This document shows positions 1 to 5,397 of a stretch of DNA of 5,397 nt, in pieces (positions within the stretch are counted from its first letter, which is position 1; every line of letters starts with the position of its first letter). The stretch spans positions 1 to 5,397 of the forward strand of contig CAIXUE010000021.1 of NCBI GenBank assembly GCA_903922545.1, given 5' to 3'. A program made the position numbers and the translations under genes. Source of the DNA: an uncultured Alphaproteobacteria bacterium (GTDB lineage: Bacteria > Pseudomonadota > Alphaproteobacteria > Micropepsales > Micropepsaceae). The notes below the pieces were generated by a model. It did not search any database, was not told the origin of the DNA, and saw only the letters and a program-made list of their open reading frames with translations.

Positions 1-1190
1 CCCTCAAATCCCTCGACCAGAAAGACGGGCTGCAGGGCAATGTCGTTTTCTACATGGCGGTGGCCGACCGTTTCTTCTCCATCATCGCCGGCAAGCTGGG
101 CAACGCCGGTCTCGCCAAGCAGGACAATCCCGCCGAGAACAAAGGCTTCCGCCGCCTGATCGTGGAAAAGCCGTTCGGCCATGACCTGGCCAGCGCCCGC
201 GCCCTCAACAAATGTCTTTTGGGCTTTTTCTCGGAAGACCAGATTTACCGCATCGATCATTTTCTGGGCAAGGAAACCGTCCAGAACATCATGGCGCTGC
301 GTTTCGCCAATGGGCTGTTTGAGCCGATCTGGAACCGCGACCGCATTGATCATGTACAGATCACGGTGGCCGAAAGCATCGGCATCGAAACCCGTGGCAA
401 TTTTTACGAAAAAACCGGCGCGCTGCGCGACATGGTGCCCAACCATCTGTTCCAGCTGGTCGCCATGGTGGCGATGGAGCCGCCGGTCTCCTTCGACGCC
501 GAGGATATCCGCGCCAAGAAAGCCGAAATGTTCAAGGCGGTGCATCCCCTCAATCTGGGCGATGTGGTGCGCGGCCAATATGATGCCGGCGTTATCGGCG
601 GCCAGGCCGTGCCCGCCTATCGCGCCGAAAAGAATGTCGCGCCTGATTCCAATGTTGAGACTTTCGTGGCGGCCCGCATCCTGATTGACAATTGGCGCTG
701 GGCCGGCGTGCCGTTCTATTTGCGCACCGGCAAGCGGCTCAACACCCGCTCCACCGAAATCGCCATCCGCTTCAAGCGCGCGCCTTTCGCGCTGTTCCGC
801 GAAACCCCGGTGGAGGAACTGGATGCCGATTGGCTGATCCTGCGCGTGCAGCCCGATGAAAGCATCCGCTTGCGCTTTAACGCCAAGCGGCCCGGTCCCA
901 CCATGGCGCTGGAAAGCGTGGCGATGGAATTCAAATACAAGGACTGGTTCAAGCAGGCGCCTGCAGTGGGTTACGAAACCCTGATCTATGACTGCCTGAT
1001 CGGTGACCCCACCTTGTTCCAGCGCGCCGATCAGGTGGAAGCGGCCTGGGGCGTGGTCGAACCGGTCCTGAGCGGCTGGGAAAGCGTCACGCCGCGCCAT
1101 TTCCCCAATTACGCGGCGGGCAGCGAAGGGCCCATTGCCGCCAATGATCTTCTGGCCCGTGACGGCCGCTCCTGGCGGGCGATCAAGTGA
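1..1190 (+). CDS. zwf: Glucose-6-phosphate dehydrogenase, 5'-truncated by window edge
   Basis: Cytosolic enzyme that oxidises glucose-6-phosphate to 6-phosphoglucono-1,5-lactone with NAD(P)+, the entry step of the pentose-phosphate and Entner-Doudoroff routes. The reading frame is open from base 3, so the gene begins left of the window; the ATG at 54 lies inside the conserved domain (preceded by in-frame GNVVFY) and is not the start. 395 residues are visible against about 490 for the family, so roughly the first 95-100, including the Rossmann dinucleotide-binding loop, are missing. Visible motifs, numbered from the first complete codon: EKPFG (55-59), the active-site signature RIDHFLGKE (H86, K90), DMVPNH with the expected catalytic histidine H148, and RTGKRL (241-246), a substrate-binding segment. 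The C-terminus (NYAAGSEGP...DGRSWRAIK) is typical. The TGA stop overlaps the GTG start of pgl, so the two are probably translationally coupled. Identification is very secure; cofactor preference cannot be judged. Confidence 0.97.
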   Translation, partial: LKSLDQKDGLQGNVVFYMAVADRFFSIIAGKLGNAGLAKQDNPAENKGFRRLIVEKPFGHDLASARALNKCLLGFFSEDQIYRIDHFLGKETVQNIMALRFANGLFEPIWNRDRIDHVQITVAESIGIETRGNFYEKTGALRDMVPNHLFQLVAMVAMEPPVSFDAEDIRAKKAEMFKAVHPLNLGDVVRGQYDAGVIGGQAVPAYRAEKNVAPDSNVETFVAARILIDNWRWAGVPFYLRTGKRLNTRSTEIAIRFKRAPFALFRETPVEELDADWLILRVQPDESIRLRFNAKRPGPTMALESVAMEFKYKDWFKQAPAVGYETLIYDCLIGDPTLFQRADQVEAAWGVVEPVLSGWESVTPRHFPNYAAGSEGPIAANDLLARDGRSWRAIK

Positions 1191-1915
1191 CGGCCCATCC
1201 GCAAATCGGGGGCAGGGTCGAAATTCTGGAAAATGGTCTGGCGCTGGCGGCGCGCGCCGCCGACTTTATCGCCGAACAGATGCAGGGCTGCGCCGCGCCT
1301 TACCGTCTTTGCCTTTCCGGCGGCTCGACGCCCAAGGCGACCTACAAGCTGCTGGCCCAGCGCAACGACATGCCCTGGGATTGCACCGAGCTTTTCTTCG
1401 GCGATGAGCGCTTTGTGTCGCCCGATCATCCCGACAGCAATTACCGCATGGTGCGGGAATCGCTTCTGGCCGGCGGCAATGTCCGGCCCCGCTTGCTGTT
1501 GCCCATGCCCACCGACGGGACGCCGCAATCCTCCGCTGATGCCTATGAGGAAATCCTGCGCCAGCAATATGGCGCCTCGGTGCTGGATCCCGATGTGCCG
1601 CTGTTCGATCTGATGTTGCTGGGCCTGGGGCCTGACGGCCATACTGCCTCGCTTATTCCCGGCCAGCCTGTTCTTCAGGAAAAATCCCGCCTGGTGGCCC
1701 CGGTGCCGCAAGGCCGGCCCGATGTGCGCCTGACCCTGACCTATCCCGCGCTTCAGTCCGCCAAAGTCACGCTGTTCCTGGTCAGCGGCGCCGACAAGGC
1801 CGACGCCGTGGCCCGCGTCCGCGCCGGTGATGCCGAACTGCCTGCCGGCGCTCTCAGGCCTTCCGGCGAGGTGGTCTGGCTGCTGGACCAGGCCGCCGCG
1901 GGAAAGCATGTCTAG
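1187..1915 (+). CDS. pgl: 6-phosphogluconolactonase
   Basis: Hydrolyses 6-phosphogluconolactone, the product of Zwf, to 6-phosphogluconate in the cytosol. The 242-residue length is normal for the DevB/SOL-type Pgl family (glucosamine-6-phosphate isomerase-like fold). Visible motifs in order: LSGGSTPK (43-50, phosphate-binding loop), FFGDERFVSPDHPDSNY (70-86), LGLGPDGHTASL (145-156, with H152 as the likely catalytic histidine) and RLTLTYPAL (181-189). The start is taken as GTG at 1187, which overlaps the zwf TGA as GTGA; the Pgl-like N-terminus runs directly from it and no better in-frame start lies nearby. No strong Shine-Dalgarno precedes it, which fits termination-reinitiation from zwf. The last eight bases overlap the downstream GH15 gene. 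The function is secure from motifs and from its position next to zwf. Confidence 0.96.
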   Translation: MTAHPQIGGRVEILENGLALAARAADFIAEQMQGCAAPYRLCLSGGSTPKATYKLLAQRNDMPWDCTELFFGDERFVSPDHPDSNYRMVRESLLAGGNVRPRLLLPMPTDGTPQSSADAYEEILRQQYGASVLDPDVPLFDLMLLGLGPDGHTASLIPGQPVLQEKSRLVAPVPQGRPDVRLTLTYPALQSAKVTLFLVSGADKADAVARVRAGDAELPAGALRPSGEVVWLLDQAAAGKHV

Positions 1916-3713
1916 CCTCGATATCGAAGACTATGCGGTTATCGGCGATTGCCGCAGCGCCGCTCTGGTTGGCCGCAATGGTTCGATCGACTGGCTCTGT
2001 CTGCCGCGCTTTGATTCTGACGCCTGCTTTGCGGCCCTGCTGGGCGACGCCAAAAACGGCCGCTGGCTGGTCGCGCCCAAAGGAAAAATCCGCAAAACGC
2101 AGCGGCGCTATCGCGGCGACAGCCTTATTCTGGAAACGGAATTCACCACCGCCACCGGCAAGGTGCGGCTGATCGATTTCATGCCGCAGAACCAGGCGAA
2201 CGGCACCCTGGTGCGGATTGTCGAAGGCCTGTCCGGTCATGTCGATATGACCACCGAACTGGTGATCCGCTTTGACTATGGCGTCACCATTCCCTGGATG
2301 CGCCGCATCGACACCAAAACCCTCACGGCGGTGGCGGGCCCGCATCTTCTGACCCTGCGCACGCCCACGCCCCTGCATGGCGAAAACATGCATTCGGTGG
2401 CCGATTTTCGGGTGAAAAAAGGCGACCGGGTGCCTTTTGTGATGAGTTACAGCCGCTCGCACCGCGCGCCCGCCAGCGTGGTGGATGCCGATATCGCACT
2501 CGAGGAAACGGAAAAATACTGGGCGGACTGGACCGCCAAATGCCGCGTCACCGGCAAATGGCGCGCCCAAATCATGCGTTCCCTCATCACGCTCAAAAGC
2601 CTGTCCTATGCCCCCACCGGCGGCATTGTGGCGGCCATCACCACCTCGCTGCCGGAAAAGATCGGTGGCACCCGCAACTGGGATTACCGTTATTGCTGGT
2701 TGCGCGACGCCACCTTCACGCTTCTGGCCTTTCTCAATGCCGGCTATCTCGAGGAAGCCCGCATCTGGCAGGATTGGCTGATCCGCGTTATCGCCGGCGC
2801 TCCTGAACAGCTTCAGACCATGTACAGCGTGATGGTCGAGCGGCGGCTGGACGAGATCGAGCTTCCCCATCTCACCGGCTACAAAAATTCGCGCCCCGTG
2901 CGCATCGGCAATGGCGCGGCCCAGCAGCTTCAGCTCGATATCTATGGCGAACTGGCGGACATGATGGCCCTGGCGCGCAAGGGTGGCCTGCGGCCTCCAC
3001 CCCAGCGCGAAGCCATCCGCCAGGCCTTTCTGGCGCATCTGGAAAAAATCTGGAGCAAGGCTGATGAAGGCATCTGGGAGATTCGCGGCGCGCCCCAGCA
3101 TTTCGTCCATTCCAAAGTGATGACCTGGGTCGCTTTCGACCGCGCCGCCCAGAACGAACATATCCCTAAGCGCGAACAGACGCATTACCGCCGTCTCGCC
3201 GCGAAAATCCATGCCGATATCTGCGCCAAAGGCGTGGAGAAAAAGCGCGGCTGTTTTGTCCAGGCTTATGGTTCGGCCCGGATGGATGCCAGTCTTTTGC
3301 TTTTGCCGCTGGTGGGGTTTCTGCCCGCCACCGACAAACGCATCCGCGCCACGGTGCGCGAGATCGAAAAAAGGCTGCTGCACAAGGGCCTGGTGCTGCG
3401 CTACGAAACCGAAGCGGGAGTTGACGGCCTGCCGCCGGGCGAGGGGGCGTTCCTGGCCTGCAGCTTCTGGCTGGCCGACAATTATCTTTTGCAGAACCGC
3501 GCGCCCCAGGCCCGCCGCCTTTTCAACCGGCTGAAAAAGCTTTCCAATGATGTAGGCTTGTTCGCCGAGGAGTATGATCCGGTGGGCAAGATGATGCTGG
3601 GCAATTTCCCGCAAAGCTTCTCCCATGTGGCGCTGATCAACACGGCGCTGGGCTTGATGAATCAGGAACAAAAACGTGGCAAAAAAATCCAAAAGCAGAT
3701 CGCCCGCTATTAA
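1908..3713 (+). CDS. GH15 family glucoside hydrolase (glucoamylase/trehalase type), complete
   Basis: A 601-residue member of glycoside hydrolase family 15, whose inverting enzymes release beta-glucose from alpha-glucans or, in the actinobacterial/archaeal trehalase branch, from trehalose. An N-terminal beta-sandwich domain (about 1-210) begins with YAVIGDCRSAALV and GSIDWLCLPRFDSD (25-38). The (alpha/alpha)6 barrel follows, with RNWDYRYCWLRDA (256-268), GIWEIRG (388-394; E391 is the probable general acid), HSKVMTWVAFDRA (401-413), GEGAFLACSFW (511-521), AEEYDP (553-558; E554 is the probable general base by alignment with the SEQYD motif of fungal glucoamylase) and FPQSFSHVALINTAL (567-581). 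No signal peptide is visible, so it should act in the cytosol. I choose ATG 1908, with GGGAA just upstream, because the domain starts about nine residues later; the frame stays open upstream to 1827 but only over pgl. It overlaps pgl by 8 nt and the glucokinase by 38 nt. Trehalase, glucoamylase or isomaltosidase activity cannot be separated from sequence alone; trehalose is favoured by the neighbouring otsB. Confidence 0.94.
   Translation: MSSLDIEDYAVIGDCRSAALVGRNGSIDWLCLPRFDSDACFAALLGDAKNGRWLVAPKGKIRKTQRRYRGDSLILETEFTTATGKVRLIDFMPQNQANGTLVRIVEGLSGHVDMTTELVIRFDYGVTIPWMRRIDTKTLTAVAGPHLLTLRTPTPLHGENMHSVADFRVKKGDRVPFVMSYSRSHRAPASVVDADIALEETEKYWADWTAKCRVTGKWRAQIMRSLITLKSLSYAPTGGIVAAITTSLPEKIGGTRNWDYRYCWLRDATFTLLAFLNAGYLEEARIWQDWLIRVIAGAPEQLQTMYSVMVERRLDEIELPHLTGYKNSRPVRIGNGAAQQLQLDIYGELADMMALARKGGLRPPPQREAIRQAFLAHLEKIWSKADEGIWEIRGAPQHFVHSKVMTWVAFDRAAQNEHIPKREQTHYRRLAAKIHADICAKGVEKKRGCFVQAYGSARMDASLLLLPLVGFLPATDKRIRATVREIEKRLLHKGLVLRYETEAGVDGLPPGEGAFLACSFWLADNYLLQNRAPQARRLFNRLKKLSNDVGLFAEEYDPVGKMMLGNFPQSFSHVALINTALGLMNQEQKRGKKIQKQIARY
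3664..3668 (+). promoter_or_regulatory. Ribosome binding site deciding the ppgK-like start
   Basis: AGGAA lies 7 nt before GTG 3676, inside the last codons of the GH15 gene. This is good spacing and supports GTG 3676 as the kinase start. There is no ATG or GTG between it and the DIGGTG phosphate loop, so a later start would damage the fold. Confidence 0.65.
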
Positions 3714-4413
3714 GCGCATCCTGGCGTTCGATATCGGGGGCACGGGCCTCAAGGCCGCCGTGATCGGCCCCAAGGGTCAGCTTCTCAGCGATCATTTGCG
3801 GGTCAAGACGCCGCATCATCCCAAGCCCGACAAGCTGGTCGAGGCTTTGGTTGAGCTGGTGAAACCGTTCAAACATTACGACCGCATCTCCATCGGCTTT
3901 CCCGGCTTTGTCCGGGGCGGCGTGGTCTTCACCGCTCCCAATCTGGGCACCAAGGATTGGGCCGGCTTCAATTTCGCCGCCACGATGGAAAAAAAACTGG
4001 GCCGCCCCGCGCGCCTGGTCAATGACGCTGACGCGCAGGGCCTGGCCGCGATCAAGGGCAAGGGCTTTGAGCTGGTCTGCACCCTGGGCACCGGCTTTGG
4101 CACCGCCTGGTTTCGCGATGGCGAATTGATGCCGCATATGGATTTGGCGCATCTGGCCGCCCGTCCCAAGGATGATTTTGATTTTTACCTGGGCGATCAC
4201 ACGCTGAAGAAAATCGGCCACAAGGCCTGGAACAAGCGCATCAAAAAACTCATCGCCATGCTGGGACAGGTGTTTTTCTACGATCATCTCTATCTGGGCG
4301 GCGGCAATGCCAGGCTGATAAAATTCAAGCTGCCCCGGAATGTTTCCATCGTCTCCAATGAAACGGGCCTGGAAGGCGGCGCTTTTCTCTGGCTTCCCAA
4401 AAAGCCCGAATAA
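3676..4413 (+). CDS. ppgK: ROK-family glucokinase, polyphosphate glucokinase-like
   Basis: Probable cytosolic kinase converting glucose to glucose-6-phosphate. The 245-residue length and overall pattern fit the polyphosphate-glucokinase branch of the ROK/ASKHA family. Visible: a basic N-terminal tail (1-14), phosphate-1 loop FDIGGTGLKAAV (18-29), SIGFPGFVRGGVV (72-84), VNDADAQGL (115-123, with D117 the expected catalytic aspartate), LGTGFGTAWFRDGEL (137-151), DLAH (156-159) where most relatives have ELGH/ExGH, and LYLGGGNA (205-212). The cysteine-rich zinc motif of many ROK kinases and repressors is absent, as in polyphosphate glucokinases, and there is no DNA-binding domain. GTG 3676 is chosen because of a well-spaced AGGAA and an N-terminus compatible with the family. 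It overlaps the GH15 gene by 38 nt, so coupling is likely and supports a role in phosphorylating the glucose released by that hydrolase. Phosphoryl donor (polyphosphate or ATP) is inferred from similarity only; a plain ATP glucokinase is the main alternative. Confidence 0.8.
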   Translation: MAKKSKSRSPAIKRILAFDIGGTGLKAAVIGPKGQLLSDHLRVKTPHHPKPDKLVEALVELVKPFKHYDRISIGFPGFVRGGVVFTAPNLGTKDWAGFNFAATMEKKLGRPARLVNDADAQGLAAIKGKGFELVCTLGTGFGTAWFRDGELMPHMDLAHLAARPKDDFDFYLGDHTLKKIGHKAWNKRIKKLIAMLGQVFFYDHLYLGGGNARLIKFKLPRNVSIVSNETGLEGGAFLWLPKKPE

Positions 4414-4508
4414 CGGAACTCTGGCGTTCCCGCCCGCGTTACCGGAAAACCGAGGATTGCATCCTTGGAACCCGGCGCTTTTGAAACACGTGATTTGGAA
4501 AATCTCTC
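4414..4508 (+). other. Intergenic gap with short inverted repeats between ppgK and otsB
   Basis: This 95-nt stretch is the only noncoding DNA in the window. It contains GGAAC (4415-4419) paired with GTTCC (4426-4430) around a 6-nt loop. A better hairpin, CCGAGGAT (4450-4457) and ATCCTTGG (4461-4468), has an 8-bp stem with one G-T wobble around a 3-nt loop. The second hairpin is followed by AACCCGG, not a T-run, so it is not a classical intrinsic terminator. A CACGTG palindrome sits at 4487-4492. I see no convincing -35/-10 pair with room for a leader before otsB. The gap may be an mRNA processing or weak attenuation site, or have no function. Confidence 0.35.
4497..4500 (+). promoter_or_regulatory. 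Probable ribosome binding site of otsB
   Basis: GGAA lies 8 nt before ATG 4509. An in-frame TGA at 4491-4493 rules out any earlier ATG/GTG start, so 4509 is the first usable start codon. Confidence 0.5.
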
Positions 4509-5243
4509 ATGACGCCGCTTGTCACCGGCAATTCCGCCCTGTTCTTGGATATAGACGGCACACTTCTGGATCTGGCCCGCACCCCCGATCAGGTGGTGGT
4601 GCCCACTGATCTGCAACAGGCGCTGACCCGGCTGCACGATCAGCTGCAGGGCGCGCTGGCTTTCATCAGCGGCCGCTCCCTCATCGCCATCGACCGGCTT
4701 TTCGCGCCGCTGCACACAGCCGCGATCGGTTGCCATGGCGCCGAGATTCGCGGCACCGACGGCAAGGTCAAAACCCTGACCGGCCCCATGCCCGAAAACG
4801 TGCGCGATCTTTTTCGCGCTCTCAACAAACGCCATCCCGGCACGCTGTTGGAAGACAAGGTCTATGCCCTGGCGCTGCATTATCGCCTGGCGCCTGAAGC
4901 GCGCGGCCCGCTGCTCGAGGCACTGGAAAAAGAATCGAGCCGCCTGGCCACTGAAAATATCCAGCTCACGCGCGGCAAGTCGGTGATCGAGGCCCGCGCC
5001 ATGGGCGTCAACAAGGGCTCCGGCCTGGCCGTGCTTCTGGCGCAAAAGCCGTTTCGCGGCCGGCGTGTGCTGTTCGGCGGCGATGACGTCACCGATCAGG
5101 ACGTTTTCAAACTCCTGCCGCGCATCGGCGGCACCGGCTTTTCCGTCAGCAAACATTTTCCCGGCGTGGATCATGTCTTTTCCTCGCCGCGCGCCGTGCG
5201 CGAATGGCTGGGCCGCCTGGCCGATATGGGCGTCACGGCATGA
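4509..5243 (+). CDS. otsB: Trehalose-6-phosphate phosphatase
   Basis: Removes phosphate from trehalose-6-phosphate to give trehalose, the second step of the OtsA-OtsB pathway, in the cytosol. The 244-residue length is normal for a stand-alone HAD-superfamily OtsB. HAD motif I is FLDIDGTLLDLA (12-23; D14 nucleophile, D16 acid/base). Motif II is the serine of FISGRS (S54), followed by GCHGAEIR (74-81) of the cap-core boundary. LEDKVYALALHYR (114-126) is a typical OtsB cap segment. Motif III is K157 in RGKSVIEAR, then the NKGSGL loop (168-173), and motif IV is FGGDDVTDQDVF (189-200) with the magnesium-binding aspartates. ATG 4509 has a GGAA eight bases upstream and is the first possible start after an in-frame stop. 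The stop overlaps the next gene's start as ATGA. No otsA is in the window; it may lie to the right. The identification is secure. Confidence 0.95.
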   Translation: MTPLVTGNSALFLDIDGTLLDLARTPDQVVVPTDLQQALTRLHDQLQGALAFISGRSLIAIDRLFAPLHTAAIGCHGAEIRGTDGKVKTLTGPMPENVRDLFRALNKRHPGTLLEDKVYALALHYRLAPEARGPLLEALEKESSRLATENIQLTRGKSVIEARAMGVNKGSGLAVLLAQKPFRGRRVLFGGDDVTDQDVFKLLPRIGGTGFSVSKHFPGVDHVFSSPRAVREWLGRLADMGVTA

Positions 5244-5397
5244 GCGCCGCCCCGCAAGCGCTTGATCTTGCCGTCATCGGCAACAACCGCATCGCGGCGC
5301 TGGTCAATACCAAAGCGCGGCTGGTCTGGTGGTGTTTCCCGCGCCTCGACAGCGATCCTGTCTTTTGCCGCCTGATCGCGGGCGATGAGGAAAAAGG
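5240..5397 (+). CDS. Second GH15-type hydrolase, N-terminal fragment (3' end beyond window)
   Basis: The first 52 codons of a gene cut by the right edge. The fragment has the opening pattern of the GH15 N-terminal domain: AVIGNNRIAALV (11-22), then LVWWCFPRLDSDPVFCRLI (28-46), which lines up with AVIGDCRSAALV and IDWLCLPRFDSDACFAALL of the complete GH15 protein at 1908-3713. It is clearly divergent: the usual NGSIDW becomes KARLVW, and the fragment holds no catalytic residues. The ATG at 5240 overlaps the otsB TGA as ATGA, so translation is probably coupled. From memory, a GH15 gene between otsB and otsA is a recurring proteobacterial arrangement, so otsA may follow; that is inference. Whether this copy is an active hydrolase cannot be told from the fragment. 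Confidence 0.85.
   Translation, partial: MSAAPQALDLAVIGNNRIAALVNTKARLVWWCFPRLDSDPVFCRLIAGDEEK

Noticed and set aside
1109..1909. 266-codon open frame on the minus strand opposite pgl
   Set aside because: Covers the whole of pgl, which has clear family motifs. The antisense product is low in complexity (G, Q, H, R, A) and not recognisable.
1854..3773. 639-codon open frame on the minus strand opposite the GH15 gene
   Set aside because: It mirrors a strongly supported GH15 gene in G+C-rich DNA where third-position bias keeps antisense frames open. Its translation is rich in G, A, R, Q and H with no recognisable domain.
3637..4287. 216-codon open frame on the minus strand opposite the ROK kinase
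   Set aside because: Lies antisense to the conserved kinase motifs; no domain seen, and it is explained by codon bias.
4450..4468. Rho-independent terminator after ppgK
   Set aside because: The hairpin is real on paper, but no T-tract follows and the stem is only 8 bp with a wobble, so it is listed only as an inverted repeat.
4481..4508. sigma-70 promoter for otsB using TTGAAA at 4481 as the -35 box
   Set aside because: A -10 box would fall at about 4504-4509, on the start codon, leaving no leader; no TATAAT-like hexamer is present there.
4340..4609. 89-codon plus-strand frame bridging the ppgK end, the gap and the otsB start
   Set aside because: Two thirds of it overlap genes in other frames, the peptide shows no recognisable domain, and there is no supporting context.
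4290..5174. 294-codon open frame on the minus strand across otsB and the intergenic gap
   Set aside because: Opposite a complete HAD phosphatase with all motifs; its composition is shadow-like and no domain is recognisable.

Overview
The window is a compact, single-strand (+) block of central sugar metabolism, probably from an alphaproteobacterium. The evidence is G+C-rich DNA with strong third-position G/C bias, a zwf-pgl pair, and protein sequences that read as proteobacterial. A Rhizomicrobium/Micropepsaceae-like or Caulobacter-like relative would fit, but the genus is a guess. No RNA genes, mobile elements, CRISPR arrays or phage genes were seen, and nearly every base is coding.

Layout: (1) the C-terminal ~80% of glucose-6-phosphate dehydrogenase (zwf), cut by the left window edge; (2) 6-phosphogluconolactonase (pgl), whose GTG start overlaps the zwf stop; (3) a complete 601-residue GH15 glucoamylase/trehalase-type hydrolase starting inside the end of pgl; (4) a ROK-family glucokinase resembling polyphosphate glucokinase (ppgK), starting 38 nt before the GH15 stop with a good Shine-Dalgarno; (5) a 95-nt intergenic gap with small inverted repeats and no clear promoter or terminator; (6) trehalose-6-phosphate phosphatase (otsB); (7) the first 52 codons of a second, divergent GH15 protein, coupled to otsB by an ATGA overlap and cut by the right window edge.

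Together the genes suggest a trehalose/alpha-glucan-to-glucose-6-phosphate module. OtsB makes trehalose from trehalose-6-phosphate. The GH15 hydrolase(s) could release glucose from trehalose or alpha-glucans. The ROK kinase would phosphorylate the glucose (perhaps using polyphosphate). Zwf and Pgl would then oxidise glucose-6-phosphate to 6-phosphogluconate for the Entner-Doudoroff or pentose-phosphate route, with NAD(P)H production. The first four genes overlap head to tail and are almost certainly co-transcribed; otsB-GH15 may belong to the same transcript or be a second unit. The families are well known. What is notable is the arrangement: two GH15 paralogues around otsB, fused to a zwf-pgl-glucokinase operon. 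I do not see evidence for a wholly new system.
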